NCBI GenBank assembly: GCA_965204155.1
Contig: OZ241971.1
Span: 3,720,001 to 3,784,000, forward strand
Direction: 5' to 3'
From: UBA6522 sp965204155
GTDB lineage: Bacteria > Pseudomonadota > Gammaproteobacteria > Steroidobacterales > Rariloculaceae
Length of the DNA stretch: 64,000 nucleotides
This document shows, in pieces, positions 34,710 to 44,130 of the stretch (the stretch's first letter is position 1; each line of letters begins with the position of its first letter). The translations under genes and the position numbers were made by a program. Below the pieces are notes generated by a model, which worked only from the letters and a program-made list of their open reading frames with translations, made no database searches and was not told the DNA's origin.

Positions 34710-36194
34710 TCATTGCATGTTGAGCAGGAAGTCCACCAGCATCGGTACCGGGCGGCCCGTCGCCCCCTTGCGCTTGCCGGACGGATGCCAGGCGGCGCCG
34801 GCAATGTCCAGGTGCGCCCAGGGCGTGCCATCCACGAACCGGGACAGGAACTGCGCGCCGATGCTGGCGCCGGCGTAACGGCCGCCGATATTGGCGAAAT
34901 CGGCGAAGTTGCTGCGCAGGCCCTCGCCGTACTCGTCATCGACGGGCAGTTGCCAGGCCGGATCAAGGGATCGTTTGCTGGCTTCCAGCAGGTCGGCGGC
35001 GAGTGACTCGTCATTGGAGAACAGCCCTGTGTAGAGGTGGCCCACGGCGACGACGCAGGCGCCGGTGAGGGTCGCCACGTCCAGCAGACACCGGGGTTCG
35101 TAGCGGGCCGCGTAAGTCAGTGCGTCGCACAGGATCAGCCGGCCCTCGGCGTCGGTATTGAGCACTTCCACGGTCTTGCCTGACATGCTGGTGACAATGT
35201 CGCCCGGCCGGGTGGCGCGCCCGCCGGGCATGTTTTCACATGCCGGGACCACGCCCACGACATTGATCTGCGGCTGCAATTCGCCCAGCGCGGCCATGGT
35301 GCCCAGGACGCTGGCCGCACCGCACATGTCGAATTTCATCTCGTCCATCTTGGCGGACGGCTTGATGGAGATTCCGCCGGTATCGAAGGTGATTCCCTTG
35401 CCGCAGATCGCGACGGGCGCGCTATCGCTGCCGGCGCCGTTGTACTGCATCAGGATCAGGCGGGCGGGTTCCTCGGCGCCGTCGGTCACGGAGAGCAGCG
35501 CACCCATTTTCAGGCGCTGCATGTCTTCCTCGTCCAGGATTTCCGCTTCAACGTGTTCGTACCGGTCCGCCAGCCGGCAAGCCTCGTCCGCCAGGTGAGA
35601 CGGCGTGCAGACGTTGGCGGGGCGATTGCCCAGGTCCCGGGCGGTGCCGACGCCAACGGCGATGGCCTGACCGTGGAGTACTCCGCGTTCCGCTTCGGAC
35701 GCATCGCCGGACGCCGCCGCGATCGCGAACCCGCTCAGATTGCCGTCTTCCGGCGCGCTGCTCTTGAGTTCGTCGAAACGATAGGCGGCGCCGCTGGCCG
35801 CGGCCACTGTGATGCGCGCGGCGTAATAGGCATCCACACCTGCCACACCGCCCTGGGACAGGTAGCTGGCGGCGTCCGCGACACCGGTTTGGCCCAGCGC
35901 CTGTGCGGCGGCGGCAACGGCCCGGTTCAGGGCTTTCGCGTCGAAGCCGTCCTGTTTGCCGCAACCTGTCAGGAGCACGCGCTCGGCCCCAATCCCCCCG
36001 AGTCCGGGCAACAGCAGCGTGCGTCCCGGCTTACCGGATGCGTCACAGGCTTCCACGAGCCGGCCCAGGACTCCGCCGCAGGACTCATCCACGGCCTGCG
36101 TGGCGGCCGTCAACGGCCCATCCTCGAACAGGGGCAGAATGACGCAGCCGGTCGCCTCGGCAGCAGAAGAACCCGTCGTTACGGAAAACTGCAT
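34710..36194 (-). CDS. pepA: Leucyl aminopeptidase (PepA, M17)
   Basis: This 494-residue M17 aminopeptidase forms hexamers with two metal ions; in E. coli it also acts in Xer recombination and transcription control. The motif NTDAEGRLILCDALTYA and ICGKGITFDTGGISIKPS supply metal ligands and the catalytic Lys. An AGGAG lies nine bases before ATG 36194. It diverges from lptF with a 157-base gap. Confidence 0.96.
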   Translation of the reverse strand: MQFSVTTGSSAAEATGCVILPLFEDGPLTAATQAVDESCGGVLGRLVEACDASGKPGRTLLLPGLGGIGAERVLLTGCGKQDGFDAKALNRAVAAAAQALGQTGVADAASYLSQGGVAGVDAYYAARITVAAASGAAYRFDELKSSAPEDGNLSGFAIAAASGDASEAERGVLHGQAIAVGVGTARDLGNRPANVCTPSHLADEACRLADRYEHVEAEILDEEDMQRLKMGALLSVTDGAEEPARLILMQYNGAGSDSAPVAICGKGITFDTGGISIKPSAKMDEMKFDMCGAASVLGTMAALGELQPQINVVGVVPACENMPGGRATRPGDIVTSMSGKTVEVLNTDAEGRLILCDALTYAARYEPRCLLDVATLTGACVVAVGHLYTGLFSNDESLAADLLEASKRSLDPAWQLPVDDEYGEGLRSNFADFANIGGRYAGASIGAQFLSRFVDGTPWAHLDIAGAAWHPSGKRKGATGRPVPMLVDFLLNMQ

Positions 36195-36351
36195 TTCAAC
36201 ATCTCCTGTACGTCGCGGGCATGGGGAACAGCCCTCGGGGGGAGCGTCCGGCTCACCGCCCCGCCGCGGCGTTATGCTATCGTGTCGATACACTGCCCGA
36301 AGGCGGGCTAAGTGTACTCGTTGCTTCAGGCACATTGAAACCCGTTCCGCC

Positions 36352-37449
36352 GTGCACCTGATATCCCGCTACGTCCTCCGAGAAACGTTTTCCTCGTGGC
36401 TGATCGTGACGACGGTCCTCGTCGTCATTTTCATGAGCAATCAGTTCGCGGAGACCCTGGACGATGCCGCCGGCAACGAACTGCCGCGCGATGCCGTGTT
36501 TGCGGTCCTGGGCCTGACCTCGTTGCAGTACATTACCTGGCTCGCGCCCATCGGCCTGTTCCTGGGTATCCTGCTGGCGCTGGCCCGCATGAACCGGGAT
36601 TCGGAGATGGTGGCCCTGGAAGCCTGCGGCGTAGGGCCGCCCCGCCTGCTGCTCCCCATCAGCCTGCTGACGCTGATTCTCTCCACGACCGTGGCGTGGC
36701 TGTCGTTGATCGGCACGCCGGAAGCTTCCCGGCAGGTGGAACAGATTCGGCAGGAAGCCCAGGAATCGCTGGAGATCGGCGTGCTGGAGGCAGGGACCTT
36801 CACGAGTCCCGATTCGGGCGAGACGATCATTTACGCGCAAGAGGTGGAAGGCAACGAGATTCACGATGTCTTCATCCAGCGCAACGACGGCAACGGGGTG
36901 GTGGTCATCGTCGCGGCCCGGGGCGAGCGTCGGCTGGAGGCGGATGGTCAATTGACCTTTGTGCTCTACGACGGCCACCGCTATGAGGGTGTGCCCGGGG
37001 ATCAGAGCTTTCGCATCGTTGAATTCGCCGAACACGGCATGCCTGTGCGCCTCGTCCAACGCCGTGACGGGGAGCAGCCCGTGGAGACGAAAACGCTGGC
37101 GGACCTGGCGGGTTCATCCGATCCCGCGGACCGCGCCGAGCTGCAGTGGCGAATCTCCTCGCCCCTGTCGCTGTTCGTGCTGGCCTTGCTTGCCGTACCG
37201 CTGAGCCGGTCGCGGCCAAGGGAGGGCCGCTACGCCCGCCTCGGGATCGGCATTCTCATCTACATCACCTACCTGAATCTGCTGTCCATCGCCCGGGCCT
37301 GGGTCGAGCGGGAAGAGGTACCCGGCTGGCTGGGCGTGTGGTGGGTCCACGCGATGCTCGGCGTACTGGGGCTCGTTCTGCTGGGCATGCAGTCCGGGTG
37401 GTTCACGCGGGCCGGGCGTGCGGCGCCGGCAGGAGCCGCTTCGGCATGA
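36352..37449 (+). CDS. lptF: LPS export permease LptF
   Basis: LptF is one of two six-helix subunits of the LptB2FG transporter that lifts LPS from the inner membrane. The 365 residues start HLISRYVLRETFSSWLIVTT, contain a large periplasmic beta-jellyroll domain (about residues 120-260, IGVLEAGTFTSPDSGETIIY), and end with the last helices. The only in-frame start giving this N-terminus is GTG 36352; no clear ribosome-binding site is seen. Its stop overlaps lptG (ATGA). Confidence 0.94.
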   Translation: MHLISRYVLRETFSSWLIVTTVLVVIFMSNQFAETLDDAAGNELPRDAVFAVLGLTSLQYITWLAPIGLFLGILLALARMNRDSEMVALEACGVGPPRLLLPISLLTLILSTTVAWLSLIGTPEASRQVEQIRQEAQESLEIGVLEAGTFTSPDSGETIIYAQEVEGNEIHDVFIQRNDGNGVVVIVAARGERRLEADGQLTFVLYDGHRYEGVPGDQSFRIVEFAEHGMPVRLVQRRDGEQPVETKTLADLAGSSDPADRAELQWRISSPLSLFVLALLAVPLSRSRPREGRYARLGIGILIYITYLNLLSIARAWVEREEVPGWLGVWWVHAMLGVLGLVLLGMQSGWFTRAGRAAPAGAASA

Positions 37450-38519
37450 ACGTACTGGACCGCTACGTCGCCACCGCCGTGCTCAAGGGCGTGACCCTGG
37501 TGCTGGCGGTGCTGATCTCCGTGGGAACGGTCTTCGAATTCATGGGCCAGCTACCGGATGTCGGTACGGCTCAATATTCGATCGGCGATGCCCTGGCCTT
37601 CGTGGTGTTGCGCATTCCCCGCCTCCTGGTGAGACTGCTTCCGGCAGCCGCCCTGATCGGCGCCTTGCTTGGCCTCGGCAATCTGGCGGTGCAGCGCGAA
37701 CTGGTGGTGATGCGCGCCAGCGGCGCCTCGCTGGCGCGTCTCACGGCATCGGTGGCGGCCGCAGGCGTGGTGCTGATGGTGGTGATGGCCGTGCTGGGCG
37801 AGTCGCTGGCGCCGTCGATGACCGTGTACGCCAGGGACATGCGGACACGGGCGCTTCTGGACACGGCGGACCTGGCGTCCGGCGGCGCTTCCACCTGGCT
37901 GAAGAGCGGCGACCGGGTCGTCAACCTGCGCAGGGAAGCCGACGGCTTCGGTTTCGGCGGCGTCTACCTGTTCGAGCTGGACGGCGACCAGGGCCTTACG
38001 CACATCGCGCACGCCGACAACACCGATATCGATCAGGCCAACCAATGGATTCTCGAGAACTACGCCGAGACGGCCTTTGAAGGGCCGGACGGCGTGACCG
38101 CCAGCACGGAACGCCAGGCCGTCAAGGACTATGGGTTGAGCCCGGACCTGCTGGAGTTCTCGGTGATTCGGCAGGATCTGCTGGATACTGACGGGTTGAC
38201 CCGCTATATCGCCTACCTGCAGGCGAACGGACTGGACGCAACCGCATGGCAGATCGCCTACTGGGCGCGGATGGCGGACATCGTCTCGGTGGTGTTAATG
38301 ACCCTGCTGGCGCTTCCCTTCGTGCTCGGCGCCATGAGTTCCACGGGGACCGGTGTCCGGATCCTCATCGGACTGTTGATCGGATTGGCCTACTACGTGA
38401 CGGCACAGGCTTTCGCCAACAGCGGCCAGGTATTCGATCTGGATCCCCGGGTGGTCGCCTGGCTGCCCGCGGCGGCCCTGCTGCTGGTCAATGTGCTGGC
38501 GTTCTCACGGGTCCGCTAG
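37446..38519 (+). CDS. lptG: LPS export permease LptG
   Basis: LptG is the partner of LptF in the LPS transporter. The 357 residues start NVLDRYVATAVLKGVTLVL, contain LLGLGNLAVQRELVVMRASG with the coupling-helix region, a periplasmic domain (about residues 130-260), and end with helices such as ILIGLLIGLAYYVTAQ. The ATGA overlap with lptF fixes the start. The ATPase gene lptB is not in this window. Confidence 0.95.
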   Translation: MNVLDRYVATAVLKGVTLVLAVLISVGTVFEFMGQLPDVGTAQYSIGDALAFVVLRIPRLLVRLLPAAALIGALLGLGNLAVQRELVVMRASGASLARLTASVAAAGVVLMVVMAVLGESLAPSMTVYARDMRTRALLDTADLASGGASTWLKSGDRVVNLRREADGFGFGGVYLFELDGDQGLTHIAHADNTDIDQANQWILENYAETAFEGPDGVTASTERQAVKDYGLSPDLLEFSVIRQDLLDTDGLTRYIAYLQANGLDATAWQIAYWARMADIVSVVLMTLLALPFVLGAMSSTGTGVRILIGLLIGLAYYVTAQAFANSGQVFDLDPRVVAWLPAAALLLVNVLAFSRVR

Positions 38520-38575
38520 CCGACTGGCGCGCGGCCGGTGGAACGGCGGCATACGACGGGCGGGATTTGCAGACT

Positions 38576-38998
38576 CTACGTCATCCGGATCACGCGCGAT
38601 CCGGAAAGCCGGTCATGCCAGCACAGGCCGTCCGGGTCCCACCTGGCCCAGATGAACCCCAATCCCGGCGGCAGCAACAACAGCCACGCCGAAAGATAAC
38701 GAAGCGCTGCCTGCCGCCAGCTCAGATTGTTCCCGTCCATGGCAGTCACCCGCAACCGCCAGGCCCGGGCACCGAGGGTCTGGCCGCCGCGGGTCCAGGA
38801 AGTGCCGAAGAAGACGAAGTTCGTGACCAGCAGAAGAACGTCATACCACCAGGATGCCGGCGGAATGGCTTCTCCGCCGCGTAACAGCACGAGCACCAGC
38901 GTCAGTATCATGACCAGACCGGTAAACAGCAGGAGGTCGTAGAAGATTGCGGCGGCCCGTCGGGGAAGACTGGCCAATGCGGGGTCGTAACGGTTCAT
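38576..38998 (-). CDS. RDD-family membrane protein
   Basis: This 140-residue protein has about three hydrophobic segments and the RDD family pattern: Arg in LPRRAAAIFYDLLL with a following Asp, GQTLGARAWRLRVTAMDG, and a C-terminal DRLSGSRVI. RDD proteins of this type often stand next to lptG in Gammaproteobacteria. Function is unsettled; some are linked to membrane transport. It converges on lptG with 56 bases between the stops. Confidence 0.85.
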   Translation of the reverse strand: MNRYDPALASLPRRAAAIFYDLLLFTGLVMILTLVLVLLRGGEAIPPASWWYDVLLLVTNFVFFGTSWTRGGQTLGARAWRLRVTAMDGNNLSWRQAALRYLSAWLLLLPPGLGFIWARWDPDGLCWHDRLSGSRVIRMT

Positions 38999-39144
38999 GA
39001 ATTACCGGAAAGGGTTGCCATGGCTGGCGCGGGTTGCGGCATGATACGCTAGCGCGCGCTGCGGCTGCAGCCGCCAGTCGCCTACACGGCCGTGCCCGCA
39101 AGGAGACGGCCGCAAACAAAACGAACAGCGAGGATTCCGGGATT

Positions 39145-40410
39145 ATGAAGAAGCAATCGAAACTGACGCGGCGCTCGATGATGAAGTGGAGCATGATGTC
39201 GGTTGGGGCGTCAGCCATGGCCGGTGCATTGCGCGCTCCGGCATCCGCACAGGACCTGGGGCCGGGCAATGCCCATGTTGGCGATGTGGGCGGCCGGGAT
39301 CCGGCACGGCTCTATACCGGCGAGCCCATCGAGGGTGGCGGTCAGATGGAAATTCGGCTCAACCAGTCGATCCATACCGACGATCCCCACGAACTGGAAG
39401 TCGCACGGCGTATGCGCCCCTTCGATCCGCTGTCGTGGTACACGGAGTGGAACCGGGTCGCGCAGATCAACGAGGAAATCGCCGTGGGCTACGAAGAGCA
39501 GGGGCTCAACGTATCGGCCCACAACTTCTACCTGCGTGCGAGCCGCTTTCACCGCCTGTCCATCGTCTACCAGGAGGATACCGACGAGACGATGATGCCG
39601 GGCTACATGAAGTTCAGGGAATTTTTCGACAAGGCGTGGGAGTTGCAGGACCCGCCATTCGAACGGGTCACGATCAACGTGGACGGCAACGATCTCCTTG
39701 CCTACTTCCGCAAGCCCAATGGCCCCGAGGGCACGCGCTACCCGACCGTCATCAACTACCAGGGAGCGGATTCGCTGGCCGAGAACACCCTGAACGGTTC
39801 AGGGGCCTACGTCGCCCGGGGCATGGCCTACCTGGTCATGGACCTGCCGGGGCAGGGCGCGCCGAAGCGCCTGATGAACCTCCACATGCCGCCGGACACG
39901 GAACGGCTGGTTTCGCCCATCGTGGACTACCTGCAGTCGCGGCCGGACGTGGACCCCGAGCGGATCGGCCTTCGCGGCCAGAGCATGGGCGGCTACTCCG
40001 CGCCCCGGGCGGCCAGTGGCGACAGCCGCATAAAGGCGGTGTGGATGGGCGCCGGTTCCCACGACGTTCTCCGTGACCTGTTCGAGTTCTATCCGCCAAT
40101 CCGGGACCGCGTGCGCTGGATCATCGGCGCCGAAGACCTCGCCGATGCGCGGCGAAAGTTGGTCGACTACACGGTGGAACACGTGGCCCACCAGATCGAG
40201 TGTCCGATGCTGATCGGCTACGGACCCACGGACCGGATCATGGACCCGCAGGGGGCATACCGGCTGTACCAGGCCGCGGTCAATGCAGACCGCCAGATGT
40301 GGTCCGGAGCGGGGCATCCGCATCACGACGAAAAGTCGGGCGGGCCGCTGGACCTGCGCCTGCCGACCGACCAGGACTGGGCGGCCCGGCAGCTTGGCGC
40401 TCACGGATGA
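39145..40410 (+). CDS. Tat-exported alpha/beta hydrolase
   Basis: This 421-residue protein begins with a twin-arginine signal (KLTRRSMMKWSMMSVGASAM) that implies folded export to the periplasm. The alpha/beta-hydrolase nucleophile is in GLRGQSMGGYSAPRAAS, an acidic residue in GPTDRIMDPQGA, and His candidates in SGAGHPHHDEK near the C-terminus. Segment VTINVDGNDLLAYFRKPNG matches the cap-plus-hydrolase layout of FrsA/DUF1100-like enzymes. Substrate is unknown. It opens an accessory block of exported enzymes. Confidence 0.83.
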   Translation: MKKQSKLTRRSMMKWSMMSVGASAMAGALRAPASAQDLGPGNAHVGDVGGRDPARLYTGEPIEGGGQMEIRLNQSIHTDDPHELEVARRMRPFDPLSWYTEWNRVAQINEEIAVGYEEQGLNVSAHNFYLRASRFHRLSIVYQEDTDETMMPGYMKFREFFDKAWELQDPPFERVTINVDGNDLLAYFRKPNGPEGTRYPTVINYQGADSLAENTLNGSGAYVARGMAYLVMDLPGQGAPKRLMNLHMPPDTERLVSPIVDYLQSRPDVDPERIGLRGQSMGGYSAPRAASGDSRIKAVWMGAGSHDVLRDLFEFYPPIRDRVRWIIGAEDLADARRKLVDYTVEHVAHQIECPMLIGYGPTDRIMDPQGAYRLYQAAVNADRQMWSGAGHPHHDEKSGGPLDLRLPTDQDWAARQLGAHG

Positions 40411-40420
40411 GGCGAAAGTC

Positions 40421-40816
40421 ATGATCGCGATGAAATACACCGCGCTGGTGACCGTGGCCACCGTCGTTCTGACATTCGTGTTGAGCATGCGCGTAGGCAA
40501 GATGCGCCAGGAACACGGCGTGGAGGCGCCGGCCACGTCGGGTCACCCCGAGTTCGAGCGCGCCAACCGCATCCACCAGAACACCATAGAGCAAGTCGTG
40601 CTGTTCCTGCCCTTGCTCTGGCTGGGACTCTATGTTCTGGGTGATGCCCTGACCGGCCTGATCGGAGCCGTATGGATCGTGGGGCGTATCGTCTATGCCA
40701 ATGCCTACACCAGGGATCCTGCGGCCCGGCAGATCGGCATGCTCATCACCTTCCTGCCCACCGTCGTGCTGTTGCTGGCGGCGTTGTGGGGCATTTTGCA
40801 GGGGTTCATCGCATAG
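40421..40816 (+). CDS. MAPEG-family membrane protein
   Basis: This 131-residue membrane protein has four hydrophobic helices and the MAPEG signature EFERANRIHQNTIEQVVLFL with the conserved Asn and Glu used for glutathione binding in related enzymes. Bacterial MAPEG proteins may act in glutathione-dependent detoxification. It follows the hydrolase gene by 10 bases and is likely co-transcribed. Confidence 0.85.
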   Translation: MIAMKYTALVTVATVVLTFVLSMRVGKMRQEHGVEAPATSGHPEFERANRIHQNTIEQVVLFLPLLWLGLYVLGDALTGLIGAVWIVGRIVYANAYTRDPAARQIGMLITFLPTVVLLLAALWGILQGFIA

Positions 40817-40832
40817 GCCGGTTCTGACGCCG

Positions 40833-42260
40833 TCAGTTCAGCTCTTCGAGTTGCGCCTGTAGTGCCTGGTAGTGGGTTCGTTCCGTCTCCGTCAGGTTTT
40901 CCAGGTCCAGGGCATGAAGCTCTGCCGGATCCTCTGCAATGTGGTAGAGCTCTTCGTTGCCGTTATCGATGATCAACTTGTATTCGCTGTTGCGCAGAGC
41001 ACGGGAATTCCGCAAAGCCCCTATCACGACACTGCTGTGATTCCATTCCCGAAGTTCTTCATCGGCAATTCCGTGCAGGTACGGCACGAGACTCACTGAG
41101 TCGATGGGGCGATCGGCCGGTGTGACACTCTCGCCGTCTCCGGCGGCCAGCTCCAGGATCGTGGCAAACAGATCGACCGCATGGGCCATGTAGGGAACAC
41201 GGGTTCCTGCCTCGATGCCGGGTCCCCTGACGATTAACGGAACCCGCACTCCGCCCTCGTAGGCGGTCATCTTGGCCCGTTCCGGGTCGGTGGGCTCAGG
41301 TGGTCCGGACCATCGGTCGGTGCCGTTGTCGCCGAGAAAGATGACGTAGGTGCGATCCATCACCTCTTCCGGTATCGACGCCGTGATGCGTCCTGTCAGG
41401 GTGTCCAGGGCTTCGATCTGTGCCAGAAAGTAAGGTTGCGTGTTGTCGTGACTGACCGCGTTCGGGTCGAGATTCCTGGCCTCGCTGTGCAGCAGCTCGG
41501 TAGGCGGCAGGTGCACATGCGTGTGAGGATTGTTGAACGCCACCCAGGTAAACCAGGGATCGTCTCCCTGTTCACGAATGAACCGGATGGCATTTTCCGC
41601 ATTTGCGGTGTCCACGTACCCCGTCTCCTGCCGGGCCTCGCCATTCACGATATGCGGCCAGGCGAAATAACTGTACGCCGTGCCGGTCAATGTTCCTGCA
41701 TGAAAATCGAACCCGTTGGCATTGGGATGATCCAGCCAGTTTTCGTTGAACGGGGAAGACAGGTGCCATTTCCCCACGGCCCCGGTGGCATAGGGCGTGG
41801 GGAGCCGCTTGAGCAATTCCGGTATCAGCAGCTCGGAATTCAACAGTCCCGGCGTGTAGTTTTCCGGCATGGGGTCATCCACTTCCTCAACGGGCCCCAA
41901 GGGGTTGAACAGCGCTTCCTTGTGCGCAGTAGCGGGCTTTTCCGGCGGCGCAACGCCCATTCGGCCCCAGAACGCCATAAGGGGCCCCCGTACGCCGTTT
42001 CGAAACGGGTAACGGCCCGTCAGGACGGCGGCGCGGGTGGGTGAACACGTGGGCTCGGCCCAGAAGTTCTCGAACAGTACGCCTTCGTTCGCCAGCCGGT
42101 CCAGGTTGGGCGTTACGGCCGTGGGCGTGCCGATTCCATAGGACGAGAGGGTCTCGACACCCATGTCATCGCCGATCAGTACCAGGAAGTTGGGCGGCCG
42201 ATCCTGCGCCAGAACGGATGTCGCCTGGGCGGCCAGTACTGTCAATAGCAATTGCTTCAA
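40833..42260 (-). CDS. Exported sulfatase
   Basis: This 475-residue protein has a signal peptide (residues 1-19, LLLTVLAAQATSVLAQ) and the sulfatase signature CSPTRAAVLTGRYP. Cys72 would be oxidised to formylglycine. The metal site starts at LIGDDMG and reappears as FLGDNGTDRWSG. This is a type I sulfatase that hydrolyses sulfate esters; the substrate is not evident. No formylglycine-generating enzyme gene is in this window. It ends 16 bases from the MAPEG gene, convergent. Confidence 0.9.
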   Translation of the reverse strand: MKQLLLTVLAAQATSVLAQDRPPNFLVLIGDDMGVETLSSYGIGTPTAVTPNLDRLANEGVLFENFWAEPTCSPTRAAVLTGRYPFRNGVRGPLMAFWGRMGVAPPEKPATAHKEALFNPLGPVEEVDDPMPENYTPGLLNSELLIPELLKRLPTPYATGAVGKWHLSSPFNENWLDHPNANGFDFHAGTLTGTAYSYFAWPHIVNGEARQETGYVDTANAENAIRFIREQGDDPWFTWVAFNNPHTHVHLPPTELLHSEARNLDPNAVSHDNTQPYFLAQIEALDTLTGRITASIPEEVMDRTYVIFLGDNGTDRWSGPPEPTDPERAKMTAYEGGVRVPLIVRGPGIEAGTRVPYMAHAVDLFATILELAAGDGESVTPADRPIDSVSLVPYLHGIADEELREWNHSSVVIGALRNSRALRNSEYKLIIDNGNEELYHIAEDPAELHALDLENLTETERTHYQALQAQLEELN

Positions 42261-42263
42261 ATG

Positions 42264-43580
42264 TTAAACCTGCTGCACGCGAGTTCCGATCGTGTTGATC
42301 ACGTTCAGCCCGTCGGACGTGACGATCGCAGTGGCGCCGACCTTCGCTTCCGCCATCGGGCCCTCGCGGGCACCGGGCTCGAAACTGAAGACCATGCCTT
42401 CCTGTACGACGACGTCGGCGCCGAGCGTCCTTGAGCCCTCTGCATTTTCACTGGTAAACACCGGGCCGACGAGCGTCATCGGCAACAGGCCGTGAATGTG
42501 CGGCACGCGATGCCAGTAACCGCTCCGCCGGTTGATCTGCTCCATTTCCTTCATCAGGTCACCGAAGCGTTTGCCGGCGCGCAGATGTTCGGCTCCGTAG
42601 TCCATGAGCTCGTGCGCAACCTCGGCCAGCGCCTCCATCCGGAGGCTCATGGTGCCCACGACCATGCACAGCGTGACCTGACAATACCCGCCGCCGTGGA
42701 TGATCCCGTATTCGGAATTGAAGACCGTGCCGTCACCCATCGGTCCGGGCGGCAGGAACGCAGCCTGCACGTCGGCCGTTGCGCCATTGCGCAAAAGATG
42801 CAGCGCCACGTTTTCGCGCAGTTGCGCCGGGTCCGTGCCGACCTGAGTCGTCTCAAGCAGCATTTCGTGCAGGCTCTCGCCGATCAGGGCTGCCTGGGTA
42901 CAGGCTGCAATCTCTTCCTCGCCCTTGACCATCATCAGCACAGCAAAGTCGTCCGATATGTCAGTGAATTCGGCATTCGGCAGGCCGGCAAGGACGGTAG
43001 CCCAGGTCGCGTAGGTCACGAGACCGTCATTCATGAACTCGTTCACGCCCTCACCGCCCGTGACCGTGCCCACGACACCGATCGTGCTGTTCGCGAGCCC
43101 AAGCTCTTCGACCGCTTCGACAATCTGTTGGCCCAGCGGCACCTGCACACCGTCTTCGAAGACGACGGGTTTCGCGCGGCTGATCCAGGGCGACGGAAGC
43201 CGGTTCGCGACGATGACCGGATCGCCTTCGAGCGGGAAGACCACGGCGCCGTCGCCGTACGGAAAGAAACCGCCGCCCGACACATAGCCGGCATACTGCA
43301 GCAGGTTGACGCCGTCGCCCGCGCGATGCGGGACGATCATGCCGTCCAGGCCTTTCTCCGCCATCATCGCGCGAATTCGCGCATGGCGCCGTTCGCCCTC
43401 GGCGGGCGTAAACGGCGGCGGCCCGAACTGCGCCCGGGCAGTTTCCGCGGGCAGCATCGGCAGTACGGCCGCCGCGGCGGCAATCCCGCCGGGAATCACG
43501 GCCATTCGCGTCAGGAATTCGCGCCGCCCGAGTTGGCCGGACGAGAGATTCGCAATCAGGTCGTTTACTCTCTTTTCCAT
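42264..43580 (-). CDS. Tat-exported M24 (creatinase/prolidase fold) protein
   Basis: This 438-residue protein has a Tat-type signal (GRREFLTRMAVIPGGIAAAA) and the two-domain layout of the M24 pita-bread family: an N-terminal creatinase domain (residues 60-200, RIRAMMAEKGLDGMIVPHRA) and a C-terminal domain with HIHGL and EGMVFSFEPG. The usual metal Asp pair (GYxSDxTR) is replaced by GYCQVTLCMVVG and the last Glu by Ala in GATAIV, so it probably lacks the dinuclear metal site. Creatinase itself is metal-free in this fold. Function is unknown. It lies 3 bases upstream of the sulfatase gene and is co-directional. Confidence 0.8.
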   Translation of the reverse strand: MEKRVNDLIANLSSGQLGRREFLTRMAVIPGGIAAAAAVLPMLPAETARAQFGPPPFTPAEGERRHARIRAMMAEKGLDGMIVPHRAGDGVNLLQYAGYVSGGGFFPYGDGAVVFPLEGDPVIVANRLPSPWISRAKPVVFEDGVQVPLGQQIVEAVEELGLANSTIGVVGTVTGGEGVNEFMNDGLVTYATWATVLAGLPNAEFTDISDDFAVLMMVKGEEEIAACTQAALIGESLHEMLLETTQVGTDPAQLRENVALHLLRNGATADVQAAFLPPGPMGDGTVFNSEYGIIHGGGYCQVTLCMVVGTMSLRMEALAEVAHELMDYGAEHLRAGKRFGDLMKEMEQINRRSGYWHRVPHIHGLLPMTLVGPVFTSENAEGSRTLGADVVVQEGMVFSFEPGAREGPMAEAKVGATAIVTSDGLNVINTIGTRVQQV

Positions 43581-43779
43581 CGAAATCACCCAGGTTCGCA
43601 ACTGTCAGGTCGGTCGGCCCGGGTAGACTAGCCGATTTTTCGATGGAGCACTTGACTTTCAGCGCCGCCCCTTTGGAGAGTAGTCGGCGAATACGTACGA
43701 ACAGCGGAAACCGGGTCTTGACACGATCGCGCTGGCCGCCGTAAGGGCGCTCGAAAACCTGGAATCGGAGGTCAATTCA

Positions 43780-43988
43780 ATGAAAAGGTACTCTTTGATC
43801 GCAACGCTGGCCTGTGTCGGAACAGGCAGCATGGCCATCAACGCCCAACAGGGCCGGATGGCGCAGATCGTGCCGCCGCAGGCAACGGGTATGTCATCGA
43901 ATCCTATGCAGAACATCAGGTCGTGGCCCTGGAAGACACGTTCATGGTCGAGGCCTTTGGCCCCGGCAGAGTGCTGGGCGCTCCGTGA
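43780..43988 (+). pseudogene. Frameshifted remnant of a small exported protein
   Basis: ATG 43780 follows a GGAGG site (43767-43771) and encodes a signal peptide (KRYSLIATLACVGTGSMAI). The frame then becomes basic and runs into the tRNA gene. A different frame, offset by two, reads protein-like from about 43840 (GNGYVIESYAEHQVVALEDT and on) and ends at TGA 43986. A single indel near 43850 would join them. I do not recognise the parent family. The strong start signals and coding-like second frame suggest a recently broken gene, but a chance frame is possible. Confidence 0.4.
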
Positions 43989-44028
43989 TCGGTGCGAGGG
44001 GCCGCGAACCTTGACGTGGTTGAATGAA

Positions 44029-44103
44029 TGGCGCTCCCTAGGGGAATCGAACCCCTGTTTCAGCCTTGAGAGGGCCGCGTCCTGACCGCTAGACGAAGGG
44101 AGC
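44029..44103 (-). tRNA. tRNA-Glu (CTC anticodon)
   Basis: The minus strand folds as a cloverleaf: acceptor GCTCCCT pairs with AGGGAGC, the D arm is GTCTAGCGGTCAGGAC, the anticodon stem CGGCC/GGCTG encloses loop CTCTCAA with anticodon CTC, and the T arm is AGGGGTTCGATTCCCCT. The discriminator G and an encoded CCA follow. The sequence closely resembles bacterial tRNA-Glu except that the usual anticodon is TTC; CTC reads GAG. The gene ends 41 bases from the frameshifted remnant. Confidence 0.95.
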
Positions 44104-44130
44104 GCCGTGCTCGGTAAAATGCGGGCTGTT

